A stretch of DNA of 64,000 nt from Saccharina japonica (lineage: Eukaryota > Sar > Phaeophyceae > Laminariales > Laminariaceae): positions 62,001-126,000 of the forward strand of contig MEHQ01003668.1 in assembly GCA_008828725.1 (NCBI GenBank), read 5' to 3'. The translations under genes and the position numbers were made by a program. The number at the start of each line of letters is the position of its first letter. Position 1 is the first letter of the stretch. Positions 10,278 through 20,786 of the stretch are shown here, piece by piece. The notes beneath the pieces are model-generated. The model did no database searches and was not told where the DNA came from. It worked only from the letters and a program-made list of their open reading frames with translations.

Positions 10278-11191
10278 GTGAGTGAATCTACTGCATAAAT
10301 TATTTGATGACTCACTTTTAATTTTCCAGCCTAACTCCTTTGGCGTCTCAGAGAGGGCAAAGACATGTGGACTCGTAAACATGTCGATTCCAAAATCGGC
10401 CCTTGCCTGCTTGGCTGGAGGAGGATAAACGAAGTTTTTTTCGCCTGTCATGTATTGAGGTCTGATTGGTGGCACTTTACATGTTGCTAAGTCGATTGGG
10501 TTATACAGTCACCCTTTTATATGTGTATAACATACTATTAATAGTGTAGGTAGGGGTTGCAGTTAGTTTATATTTTTTGCCTTCTGAGGCAAGTTTTGTT
10601 TTATTTTTTCTGATTGGTTGAGCTCCTCAAGTGACCAACTACCGGTTACGCATAAAGCTTTCACTAGTACTAGTTAGCACATTTATTTTAGAACTCCTGC
10701 TGTAGAGCATCGAAATATTTGTCGGGTTGCCCGAAGATAATTCTTCGAAGTCGCGGTTCGAGTATCATATCTGACGTCCTGATATATATGTGAGGAGCTC
10801 AGAAAAAAAGCCGCCATCCCTATAAGGTGGCATTGCTCAAACGTAATGCCCATAACTGAAACGAGGAGTCGTTAGGCCCAGGGTGCAGCCTGATCCTTGA
10901 TACCCGCACCGTTACGCGTTCGCACTGTATAGTCGTAGACGATTCAGCAATAGCAATGTTATCCTTTAGCTGGTGCCACTGTACACATACACAAATGCCT
11001 GAATTTCCTGCAAACCCCAAAACTGTTTATTTTAGCAGAGCAAAAAACGCAACAGGATGGACAATCCCAAAGCCAACGTAGGTTCACCACGAAAGCAGGT
11101 TGTACAACTATAATGGTACTATGCCAACGACATTGGGTTAAGGAGCCGATCTGTCATTAGTAAAATAAAATAAAATAAGTGCTACCCCAAC

Positions 11192-11270
11192 CGTAACACG
11201 CCTACTTATCCAGTGGGTTAACACGCCTCGTTATCCAGTATCGTAACACGCCTTCTTTTCCAGTGGGCCC
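11192..11270. repeat. Three-unit short tandem repeat
   Basis: Three imperfect units of about 25 bp share GTAACACGCCTNCTTNTCCAGT. They follow a short run of AAAAT. Confidence 0.6.
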
Positions 11271-11320
11271 CATAAGGGTTATGACCCCTTTCGAAGCTCA
11301 CCCCTGTGTCCCGGCAAACA

Positions 11321-11581
11321 CGCGTGCTACGATAGAGGTAGTACGTTTCGGCTAAACGTTTTCTGAACGATCTCCTTAACCCAAACTCGTCGGAACATCA
11401 ACCATTCTTGTGTTCCAATATTTTTCATTTTATCGTTAGGCCATGGGATTGGTCATCGGGTACATAGGTATTTTCTTTTTCTCCAAGATCAGTGCTTGAG
11501 GTGAGGAATAGGGCTCGTCAAGTGACCACCCTCAGGAAAAAACATGGCCTGTATGCAGGTGCACCTCTAGCGTAGCATGCG
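11321..11581 (+). mobile_element. Family A inverted-repeat element, near complete
   Basis: Begins CGCGTGCTACGATAGAGGTA and ends with the inverted CACCTCTAGCGTAGCATGCG. The interior has the family landmarks in order: TTTTCTGAACGATC, CTCCTTAACCC, CTCGTCGGA, GGCCATGGGATTG, TCATCGGGTACATAG, GTGAGG, GTCAAGTGACCACCCTCAG. No coding capacity, so it is non-autonomous. I do not assign a superfamily. Confidence 0.75.
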
Positions 11582-11696
11582 TCCAAACACAACTTGGAAC
11601 AAGCGTGGGGTGAGATTTTCCTCGGTGAGAGGGTCAACTCGTACGTACGAGGATTAACCCTCGGCAGCTTTCTGAACAAACCGTGGTCACTCGGGT

Positions 11697-11860
11697 TAGT
11701 AGGGTGCAGCTCACCCCTGTCATGCGACCCGCCTTGGTGCAAGCAATGCCTGCCTGGCTGGTGAAAACCCAACGTGCTCCGTCCCGGCATTGTGGCGATG
11801 CGAGGGTCTATGGCCATACGACTACGGCCATGCACGAAATGATTACCCCCCCCCCCCCCC
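11697..11860 (+). repeat. Fragment of family G repeat ending in a poly-C tract
   Basis: Matches the inner half of the large inverted-repeat arm at 27150-27320, from GGTGCAGCTCACCC through AACCCAACGTGCTCCGTCCC to TACGACTACGGCCATGCACG. It then runs into a C tract. The open frame that enters the downstream coding exon passes through this repeat, so its N-terminal 60-odd codons are not trusted. Confidence 0.7.
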
Positions 11861-11893
11861 GGGTTTGTACATGCCTTCCTTTTTATTTCGCAG

Positions 11894-13155
11894 AGTCCTG
11901 GACGTTCGAGGGAGACGAGTGGCTGCCTAGTGATAGCAGCAAGCGCGCAGCCCAGAGGGTGGTGGATTTCGTTCGGAGAATGCGACGCGATACCCATATG
12001 CTCCTGCCCGATACAGCTCGCTTGATGGTGAACCGGATCCTGGAGGCGGATGTGAAGGGCCGTGCCAAGGGGATTGGAGCGGCTTACATGCTAGCCGTGG
12101 CGTTCAGGGGCCTCGTAGCTTGCTCCGTGGGCAACCGCATGGTAGGCGTGAGATTTTTGAACGAGCTGAGCCCTGCGTCATCCACGATTCTCCGGGAACG
12201 CTCTTTGTCTCTGGTGTCGTCGTTGAATGTGGACTCGACAATAGCAGAAGTCGGTGCTATGACCCCCGCAGAGGTCGAGGGGGCCATCCTAAGCAAGGAC
12301 CTCTACTCTGTGTTCGGGTCCGGATACGGTGTGGGCATTCCTAACGGTGGGTGCATACTGGACCTGGCGGGCAGACAGCGCTCGCACCCGGCTGAAGGGA
12401 TAATCGAGCTAGGGGGGTCACTGCTCCCGGACTTGTCTAAGCGGTACGGGGACCGCGAAACGCTAGTTTTCGGGAGGACTGTCGTGAGCAAGCGGGAGGC
12501 CAGAACGCGGGTAGCCTTCGTGAGGGACCCGATCGCCACCAACCTCGCCCTTCACTACCCTACCACGGAGGTGGGAGGGTTCGAGAAGAACTCCCTCTCG
12601 ATGCTGCTGGGGTCACTGAACCTCACGTACCTCACCGCCAGCAGCGAGAACGCCGCTCTATTTCGGACGTGGATTTACCCCACCCTTTGGTCGCGTCTGT
12701 GCAGCTGCAGCTACGACGCGATTGAAAGCACGCACGGCGTACTCTTCGACTACGCCGCCCGCAGCGTCTTAGCCTGGAACTTGGCAGCAGAGAGCACCAG
12801 CGGGCCGGTGTTGAACTCCGCGGCTCTGTACATGGCGACCGAGGTCATCGGGAAGAAAGCGGTATCGTACGACGGGGATTTCGGGTGCTGGTGTGAGGCC
12901 CTCGGACTGAGGCGCGTCCCTAATACCGACTCGGGGATCATCGCGGACGCTCCCCTGGTCCTGCCGGAGTGCAAGGTCTGGAAAACTGAGAAAGGCGGGG
13001 AGGCTCTCAGGTTGCAAGAGAACGGGCGGTATCTTAGTGTGGACAGAACGAGATCGGACAACATTGACCACGTGATCAGGGATTTTGGCTGTACTCCCTG
13101 CAAAGATATCCCCCCAACGGACGAATCTGTTAAACTGGGCGGGCGTGTGGGATGA
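11894..13155 (+). CDS. Unrecognised protein, large single coding exon (about 420 aa)
   Basis: A pyrimidine-rich acceptor (CCTTCCTTTTTATTTCGCAG) ends at 11893. From there the frame stays open to TGA 13153-13155, encoding 419 whole residues after a split first codon. The first ATG inside is at 11980. The open frame extends upstream to 11683, but that part is family G repeat and poly-C, so I prefer a spliced start. The sequence starts SWTFEGDEWLPSD and contains a helix-rich stretch (MVNRILEADVKGRAKG). Other segments are a Gly-rich GSGYGVGIPNGG, LLGSLNLTYLTASSENAALF and a Cys-containing C-terminus (GCTPCKDIPP). No signal peptide or clear membrane helix. I do not recognise the family. GC content is clearly higher than the flanks. 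The upstream exon was not found. Confidence 0.65.
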
Positions 13156-13262
13156 CGCTTGTGGATGCGTGCTACACGAAAGAGATACTGTGTCCCTTTT
13201 CGGCTGAAAAATAGTATTTCTGACAACCGGGCCTCCCTCGACCGTTTCAAGTACCTATTTCA

Positions 13263-13367
13263 AGAGATCACAGTAAATAGGGGACCTACGGTACACACTA
13301 ACAGCTATACGTTTCCGTATTTTTACTGACAGCATTTATTTGGTCTTACTTTTGCTATGGTCCTCTG
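13263..13367 (+). mobile_element. Family D inverted-repeat element
   Basis: CAGTAAATAGGGGACCTACGG at the left and TTTGGTCTTACTTTTGCTATGGTCC at the right form imperfect inverted ends. The AT-rich middle has no ORF. Confidence 0.6.
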
Positions 13368-13510
13368 TAATATAGTAGCGTTCATCCCGTTCTTGTGTAG
13401 CAGTTTCATTTGAGGGCCTAGGTTAATAGTTCATTTTGGGGTATATAGAGCTCCTCAAAGGAGGAACCTCAGAAACATTAGGCGCCACCCCTACACGGCA
13501 AGGACGTTTG

Positions 13511-13990
13511 CTTGCTACGGTAGAGTTGGCACGTTTTAACCATGCTTTTGAAATTTTCTGACTATTAGTAAACAGTCTTTAACCGAGGACGATCGCCCCT
13601 ATATATATATATGCATCATAATATGAAGATCGTTTCGATTACACATGTTAGTATATCAACGGTTTCTTATAAACTTACGAACATATAATGGTATCATTTG
13701 ATGGCTTTTACACCAGGTTTCGAAAGCACGTCATCGCGGGCGGTGTATAGGATGTAGGCGTTTTCAGATGACGCGTTTTGGCGGAAATGATTCTGAATAA
13801 AGGGGCTCCTTAACCCATAATCGTCGGAGTTCCATTATTTCGCTGCTAGTTTTCGTTGCATCCTTAGGCCATTGAATGGTTCATTGGGTAGCACTATCGT
13901 TTCCATTCAGAATCAGAGTTTGGCTGGGGCATAGAGCTCCTCAAGTGGCCATCCCTCAGAAAAAAACAGGGTGCACCTCTATCGTAGCAG
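13511..13990 (+). mobile_element. Family A element with about 200 bp extra internal sequence
   Basis: Left end TTGCTACGGTAGAGTTGGCAC and right end GTGCACCTCTATCGTAGCAG are inverted. The landmarks GGGGCTCCTTAACCC, AATCGTCGGA, AGGCCATTGAATG, GAGCTCCTCAAGTGGCC and CCCTCAG are in order. An AT-rich segment, about 13590-13790, is inserted relative to the 260 bp copy at 11321. Confidence 0.65.
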
Positions 13991-14039
13991 GTATGTGTCA
14001 GATCGGGGTCTGTGCGAAGTGTTTGTTTGGTCTCCTTCG

Positions 14040-14695
14040 ACAGCACCCTGGAGCAGAACACCACGCGATGTAACGTCGTTCGTAGGCGTTTTTATTTCAT
14101 GTTTGCCATAATTTGTGATGTTTTACCTTTGTCTTTGGACCCACGCTACCCGTGGTTGTGAGGCTGCTGTCCATTTTTTGCCCCCTCCCCCCTTTTGTAC
14201 ACATGTTTTCTCGCGCTACGTATAAGCTTTACATATTTTATGCAAGCAGGCAGTACGTGTTCTTGCACGTTTTCAAGTCTGCCTCTTTATTTGTTTACGG
14301 ACTCTAATAATTTCTTCTGGTATTTGCTTCGCTCGGTCAAGTTACTGTGCGTTGTCGCTAGACTGGGAAATTATATCTGTCAGTTTTTCTTGAATACGCC
14401 GACTTACCTCCAGACGTGGCTACCCCTGCGTTTCTTCACTCTCCATCGCTGCGGCATGCCGGTGTAGTGTAGCTTTGTTTGAGTTTAGGCTTTGATTATG
14501 GTCTGGAGTTTGGGACCTGGACTCTTTTAGGCGTGGAAGACTGAACGAAGGAAATCGGGGGTTTGTGGAGTGGTATTACATCGTTGGCATGATTGAAAAG
14601 GGGGACGGGGAAAGGTTCATCAAGTCGTTATGACGGTGGTGCAGCTGGTTGGACTGCTCGAGAGACAGAGATTGGGAAGGCTTCTAAGACAGAAA
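14040..14695. other. Intergenic, nothing recognised
   Basis: A plus-strand frame at 14195-14467 is open and Phe/Leu/Tyr-rich but is low-complexity and has no splice context that I trust. No repeat family identified. Confidence 0.4.
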
Positions 14696-14698
14696 GGG

Positions 14699-14965
14699 CG
14701 CATGCTATACAATAGAGGGAGCAATGTTTGGCTGAAATGATCTGTGAATGATCACGCTCCGCAAGCTAAAATCAACCGTCGGACTTTCGTTATTCATCTT
14801 TACTGCTGTGTTGCAACACTTTTCAGATTGTACTTGGGTCGTGGTATGTAGCACTTTTATTTTCCTCCAAAATCATTTTGTGGGTGACTTACTATTAGTA
14901 TAGATCTCGCCTCCAACGAAGAGCTCAGACAAAACCAAATGGTGCACCTCTATCGTAGCGTGCGT
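14699..14965 (+). mobile_element. Family A inverted-repeat element
   Basis: Ends are GCGCATGCTATACAATAGAG and CACCTCTATCGTAGCGTGCG. Interior landmarks GGCTGAAATGATCTGTGAATGA, CGTCGGACTTTC, GTAGCACTTTTATTTTCCTCC and GGGTGACTTACTATTAGTA are present; the last is shared with the fragment at about 30300. Confidence 0.65.
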
Positions 14966-15473
14966 CAACGGAAGAAGACCAAAACAAAAACACGACAGCT
15001 TTGAGTTCTATCGATCGGTCAATACTCAGCTTCACAAGCTGCGTGATAACTGTTCGCGCGTTTTTATACGTTTTCCTCGCGATTACCTGCTGGCCGGTGG
15101 CTCTCCCCTGGATCCTACCGGGCGGGGTCCACTAGACGATAATGCTTACAGAACACGATTTCCATTTTATTTCGGCCAATACCATATTTCGTGCGCTCTA
15201 CTCGTGGTGTTGGCGTTTTTCCTGGGAGACCGGGCTCGTGAACCCAATACATTGCGAAAACCAAGAAGAGTGTTTTGGGGCAGCTTTTTTCGTGTCACTT
15301 TGAGATGTCCATCGATTCGCGCCTTTACCGTTTTATCAAAAACCCACCTGGAGGGTGAGGTGTGTGGACGCCATCGAGTAGGTCCCGAGCCTCTCGTGAA
15401 AACAGTTTGGTCTATTTCAACTGTAGAAACTGCACATTCTGCAACACAAGGGAAATATACCGACGATGTTGGG

Positions 15474-15571
15474 TTTACCCTTGTAGGACTGGAGTCCCGT
15501 TTTGGGGACAAATCACTTAGAGTTAGACTGGTTTGTCCCCAAAACGGGACTGCAGTCCTAAAAGGGTTAAT
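15474..15571. mobile_element. Near-perfect hairpin element (family C variant)
   Basis: Arms of about 34 bp: CCCTTGTAGGACTGGAGTCC... and its complement ...GGACTGCAGTCCTAAAAGGG. Only about two mismatches and a short central spacer. The family signature TTTGTCCCC and an outer GGGTTAA match the approximately 90 bp family C elements elsewhere. Confidence 0.7.
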
Positions 15572-15579
15572 GAGCCGAC

Positions 15580-16055
15580 CCGTGCTAGGATAGAGGTAGC
15601 ACTTTTTGGCTGGTTTTGTTTGTGAATGATCGAGCTCCTTACCCTAAAATCGTCCGGTTTTTCATTCTCCTCGTGTTTAGCTATTTTTCATCCTTTGCTT
15701 GAGCCAAAGGCTTGTTTATCGGGTAGCCCTTTTTTGTTTTACCTGCAAACACAGTTTTTGGGTGAGGTGAGAGGGCCCGTTTTAACGAAGAAGAACAAAA
15801 AAAAAACAACTTGAAAAAAAAACAAAAAAAAAATCCACTTTTCATTGGTCAGAACCCGCACCACCACCCAAGATTATACCCCAAGATCCCAATCTTTGAT
15901 GCTGGTGCGTGTGTTGACCAATGAAAAGCGAATTTGAATTTTATTTTTCCAAATTGAATTTATTTTATACTCGTTAATATGGGCCCTAAGGAGCTCTTCA
16001 AGTGACCACACCACCCTCAGAAAAAACGTGGTGCACCTGTATGCAGGCATGCGTC
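15580..16055 (+). mobile_element. Family A element carrying a nested family B insertion
   Basis: Left end CGTGCTAGGATAGAGGTAGCAC, right end GTGCACCTGTATGCAGGCATGCG. The interior follows the family order up to TTTTTGGGTGAGG. It is then interrupted by the family B element at 15772-15993 and resumes at GAGCTCTTCAAGTGACC. Confidence 0.7.
15772..15993. mobile_element. Family B element (about 220 bp) inserted in family A
   Basis: GGGCCCGTTTTAACGA at one end and TCGTTAATATGGGCCC inverted at the other. Inside, a second inverted pair: ACTTTTCATTGGTCAGAACC and its partner GTGTTGACCAATGAAAAGCG. The whole element can fold back. No ORF. The GGGCC-start termini suggest a PIF/Harbinger (Tourist-type) relative; that is inference. 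Confidence 0.7.
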
Positions 16056-16263
16056 AGCCCCCGTCATCCAGATTTTTTTCAGCCGAAAATTGCTACCTCT
16101 ATCATCGTAGCACGGGTCTCTGCAGTATATACATGCCATGCGTACTAAGCGGTGTCGGCGGCAGGCAAAAATATCTCCCCGCGGCCGGGACGACGATCGA
16201 CGGTGGCGACGGAGGTGGAACACACGACGAGCGACGTAGTCTTCGTGAAGGAGGAGCAGACAT

Positions 16264-16626
16264 GGGCTACGATAGCCTGCATGCAGGTGCACCATGCTTT
16301 GTTCTGCCTTCTGAGGGCGGTCACTTGAGGAGTTCTATACCCCAACCAAAAACTGAGTTTTTGGACGAAAACAAAGGCGCTATACCCGATGAACGATCCC
16401 ATGGCCTACCGAGACCAGCCAAAATGTTGGCAACCGGTCGTGGGTAAAGGAGCCTTCACTACTACTTTAATAGCCTTTAATAGCCTTTAATAGCCTTTAA
16501 TAGCCTTTAATAGCCTTTAATAGCCTTTAATATCTTTAATAGCCTTCAATAGCGGCTTTAATAGGCCATTCATAAACCGTTTCGGCCAATTAGCGGTATA
16601 CCTACACCTCTATCGTAGCACGAGTC
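16264..16626 (-). mobile_element. Family A element, reverse orientation, with internal decamer array
   Basis: Begins GGGCTACGATAGCCTGCATG and ends CACCTCTATCGTAGCACGAG. Reading the minus strand, the family landmarks are in order: the complement of GAACGATCCCATGGCCTA, then of GGTCACTTGAGGAG. A TAGCCTTTAA array sits inside. Confidence 0.7.
16465..16565. repeat. TAGCCTTTAA decamer tandem array
   Basis: About six exact decamers starting at 16471, then three degenerate ones (TATCTTTAA, TAGCCTTCAA, TAGCGGCTTTAA). Located inside a family A element, so it expanded there. Confidence 0.85.
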
Positions 16627-16629
16627 AGC

Positions 16630-18205
16630 AGAAAGATCACCAATCCTTATACATACATACGTGGCCCGTATGTGCGAACTTCACGAAGCTCGGCAGAGCT
16701 GAACAGGGGAGCCCACCCAAGGCAGTCTTGTCAGTGCAGGGCGTCAGCCCACCCAAGCCTACACATGGGACCGGCGAGGAGGGAGTGCGCAGCTCGCACG
16801 CCCGTATTAGGTAGATGCCCCCGTCGGACAGCTTTCCTTTTATCTGGGGTATGGAGCTGGGGAGTGGTTTTCTCCAAGCCCCCCCCCCATCCAGGTGTTT
16901 TTCGTCCTTTTGGTATGGGTTCGGTATTGGGTTTGATGTTTGCTTCATCTTTTTTCTCGTCCTGCCGACGCCTTGCCCCGCCAGAGCCGGGGGGGGCGTC
17001 AGGGTAACATAACATGGCTATTTATACCAATTGCACATGAATGAGTGCATTTGTATTGTTTTTCTCTTTGTGCTGCATGTTTCAGCAAGGGACTCTCCCC
17101 CCCCCTCGCGGGGTTGTAGGTAGTGCCCACTACCCGTTCGGTGTTAGTTGTTGCCGTCTCCCCCCCTCCCCCCCCCTCCTTCGCCTTGTTGGCGGTTCGC
17201 GGGAGGTGTTTCACGTTGGCTTCCTTCATCATACCGCCTGCGTTTTCGTTCGATTGTCTTTCTTAGCGTTTTTCCCGGCTTCATAGCCTAGCAACTCAGA
17301 GGCGTGGGAGTGGGTTTTAAGGAGCCGCATCTTCGACTCATGCTCTAGTTCGTGGAACTGATATTTCTTCGTTCGGGAGTTGCCCATATTTATGCATATA
17401 CAGCTCATCAGGGTGGGCTAGTGTACTATAATGGGCTTGGAAGGCTGGTAATTACCTCATGACAAGTAATTGATTATTGTTGTACTACTTACTTACTTGG
17501 ATGTCATTCATTCGTATTCAGGATAATCATACGAAATACGAATGGAAAGGCAATGATGCCCTCCCACGCCAGATGTTGCCTGGCCTCTGGAACCATACAT
17601 ACTTCAAGCTATTTATCTCCATACTTCTGATTTTACGCGCGATGATACTGATTATCACGAAGGACATGCTTAATAGGCACATACTTACAAGGGGATACTC
17701 CGGGTCCCACTCAGTCACGTTAACCCTGGTACATTTCTTGGATTCTCTACAGTACCCCCATTGGCATTCTTGCTACACTGCGACAACAACAACAACAGTA
17801 CCAGTGATAGTAGCAATACAGAGTGTGCGTCCGATTTTGAGTGTGAGGTACACATACACGTGATCGTGAGGGGTACCTGCCCGACCGTGCCATCGCACAG
17901 TCCATGTGTACTGTGCTGTGTACGGCATAAGTAAATACGGTGTGTGCTAGCTGCACGTCAACACGAGGGACAGAGAGGGGATCGGCGTCGGTGTCCGGTG
18001 GCGTCTACTCTCATCCTCGAGGCATGTGTATACCCACCATGAAGTTATGACACATGATGCACACTTACGCTTCCATTTTCGTTTACCTGGTGCAAAACAT
18101 TGGTGTACAGGAGCGAGGCAGGGTGGGGGCAGAGGAGAGGCACGAGGGGCGGGGGCCAGGGGGGGGGGGGGCAACACGGCCGCTATCTGCTACGTCTTGA
18201 AGCAC
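16630..18205. other. Intergenic, no gene supported
   Basis: Contains C/G-rich low-complexity runs (about 16880, 17095, 17160, 18160) and a near-duplicated motif GGGAGCCCACCCAAG / GTCAGCCCACCCAAG. Frames of 60-130 codons exist on both strands but overlap each other and have no consistent splice sites or protein-like pattern. Confidence 0.45.
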
Positions 18206-18212
18206 AACAGAC

Positions 18213-18410
18213 CGCCTGCTACGATAGAGGTAGCCTATCATTGCTGAATACTTTCTGAATGAATCGAAGCTTCTTAGCCAAAAAAGTCGGACGTCCACAG
18301 TCCCTAGTTTTGCATATTTTGTTTTACTGTAATAGCTTTGGGCCATGGTATTGTTCAACCACGGTTAGCACCTTTTAGTTTCTCAAATCACCCAGTTTTA
18401 AGTGAGGTAA
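18213..18410 (+). mobile_element. Family A element, right part replaced by the ACT satellite
   Basis: Left end CGCCTGCTACGATAGAGGTAG and landmarks TTTCTGAATGAATCG, AAGTCGGACGTCC, GGGCCATGGTATTG, TTAAGTGAGG. At TAATGTAACTACTACT it passes directly into the trinucleotide satellite, and no right end is seen. Confidence 0.65.
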
Positions 18411-19536
18411 TGTAACTACTACTACTACTCACTGCTACTAGTACTACTAATACTAAGAACTACAGCACTGCTCCTACTTCAACGTTACTTCTACCACGAC
18501 TACTATCACTACTGATACTAACTACGAATGATACTACTACTACTCTACTACGCTTGCTAGTACTACTACTGTGCTACTACTACTACTTTCCTCTACTACT
18601 ACTGCTGCACCTATTACCTACTAATTACAAGTACTACTACTACACTACTACTACTACTACAACTACCGTACTCCTACTCATACTACTACTAGTACTTACT
18701 ATGCTGCAACTATACTACCACTACTTAACTACTACTACTACTACTACCTACTACTAACTATCGACTGACTACCTACTACTACTAGCTAATACTGCTTACT
18801 TTTAGTCACTTCTACCACTACTGCTACTACTATTACTGCTATGACTGCTACCTACTGCGTACTACTACTGAACTGCTGCTTACTGACCACTAACTACTAC
18901 TACCCCTCAACTACTACACTACTAGCTACTGACAACTACTACTACTACTACTCCTACTATTGCTACTGCTACTATCACTACTACACTACGACTACTACTA
19001 CTACTACTACTACCACCATACTACTACTACTACTGCTCTACTACTACGCTGCTTACTACTACTACTACTAGACCTATATCTACAAGTACTAACTATACTA
19101 CTACTACTACAACTAGTGCTACTACTGACCTACAACTACTGCTACTACTGTTACACCTTCAACTTTTGCTTCACTACTGCAGTTACTACTACTACTACTA
19201 GTACTATACTACTACTACTACTTAATACTACACCCACTACTGCTAGCTGCTACTACTTATTACTAACTAGAACTTAGACAACTACTTCTACGATTACTAC
19301 TGCTACGATCAACTACTACAAGTACTGCTTACTACTACGACTACTCCTACTACTGCTGCTTACTACTGCTCCTACTTACTATTTTACTGCGCTACTATAC
19401 TACTTCTCCATACTCCACTCCTACTGCAACACCTACTACTACTACTACTGCTAGTACTACTACTACTACTACTACCACCATACTACTACTACTGCTACTA
19501 CTGCTGCTACTACTACTACTACTAGTCCTACTATAC

Positions 19537-19578
<42 letters not shown>

Positions 19579-19790
19579 CTACAACTACTGCTACTACTAT
19601 TACACCTTCTACTTCTGCTTTTACTACTGCTGTTACTACTACTACTGCTGCTACTACTACTACTACTACTACTACCACTACTACTGCTGCTACTACTATT
19701 ACTACTAGAACTGCTACAACTACTTCTACGATTACTACGACAACTACTACTAGTACTGCTACTACTACTACTACTCCTACTACTGCTGCT
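18411..19790. repeat. 1.4 kb (ACT)n/(CTA)n trinucleotide satellite
   Basis: Almost pure ACT/CTA triplets, interrupted by CTG, TTA and GAC variants, through nearly 1400 bases. Poly-Tyr/Thr/Leu frames on one strand and poly-Ser/Val on the other are artefacts of the triplet. It begins inside a family A element and ends at the left edge of the large duplication. Confidence 0.95.
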
Positions 19791-20727
19791 GTGCTGTTTA
19801 ACGTACTGTACTTCAAGGAAATATTCCAAAACTAGTTTTATTAGTCTCTGTCTCGCTCATCGTGTATGTTCGTCTTGGCCGCACGGCAAGTAGGCACAAG
19901 GCACTGAAGGTCTGCTTTCGTAGATCCTGTGCCCTATCGCGAATAAAAATATGCGCCAAGTGACAAACAAAGTTCAACTAATTGTTTTCCACATTATTTT
20001 CAAGTTAAAGTTTAAAGAATAGCATATTTTTTTCAAAACCTCGTACAGATGACGCTGATCATCAGGTGCTGGCATGGTCCTCTCTCCCAGGAGGCAGAGT
20101 CAAAACTCGTACATAGCCAATCAAACCTCGCACCTGGGGCAACGCCAGGAAGCAAAGGCTGGATTAGACAGCGAGGCTGGCGGGCGGAGCCTAACGATAG
20201 CACGCGGAGGGGAGGGCGATAACAGCACAGCAGCAGCTTGGGAAGGATTTCCGTTATTTCTTTGTGGACAAAAGGCGAGTACTCGTACTCATACTCGTAT
20301 GATGATGTCTGATACAAGCAAAATCGTACCACTACGGACGTAAATGTAAACACCGTTCGCCCATAAATATGATTACCGAACGGTCTTTATATTACTGCCC
20401 ATATTGGCACAGCATACCTGGTACATAGCACAGCACAGCAGTTTTCAGCAGGCGGAGAGTTGTACACAAGAAGGCGACGAGCTGACATTCGTATCATTTT
20501 CGTCTGGTATGAAAATTAGAAATAGCACAGCATACCGCCTCAGGTACACTGTGTGCTTCTGTGCATACACACATCTTCAGGAGATACCCAGGGCCCGCCG
20601 GTGCTGTCACCACAAGACAGTTGTTGTGCGTCGCTACGTGCATACCAACGCAGGGAAACTTTCTACAGCAGTGCGCACAGCAGCAGCAGCAGTAAAATCG
20701 ACCGAGTCCAATTAAATAAAATTATTA

Positions 20728-20786
20728 TAAATACGTCAGCTGTGAGTTCAACCGATTGAATAGTAGATACTCAACTTTGCGAGCTA
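20728..20786 (-). repeat. Dispersed about 60 bp repeat (family I), reverse copy
   Basis: AAATACGTCAGCTGTGAGTT ... ATACTCAACTTTGCGAGC is the reverse complement of 43321-43377 and resembles 1168-1225. The paralogue is at 44384-44442. Confidence 0.65.

Larger units (their letters stand above)
7592..11107. repeat. Diverged direct duplication, copy 2
   Basis: Collinear with 3735-7287, with many substitutions and small indels beyond the first 400 bp. It starts directly after the N at 7591 and ends where GTTGTACA stops matching at about 11107. Confidence 0.9.

Noticed and set aside
11683..11893. N-terminal part of the 490-codon open frame reading VSRVQLTPVMRPALVQ
   Set aside because: This stretch is the family G repeat plus a C tract, followed by a clear splice acceptor. 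It is probably not part of the protein.
16637..17286. Overlapping 80-110 codon frames on both strands
   Set aside because: Low-complexity C/G runs and Pro/Gly/Phe-rich translation; no splice structure.
18550..19830. Long Tyr/Thr-, Leu-, Ser- and Val-rich open frames
   Set aside because: They are unavoidable readings of the ACT/CTA triplet satellite in different frames.
20404..20715. 103-codon frame in both large copies
   Set aside because: Passes through CAGCAG-type simple repeats and has no supporting context; near identity of the blocks gives no information on selection.
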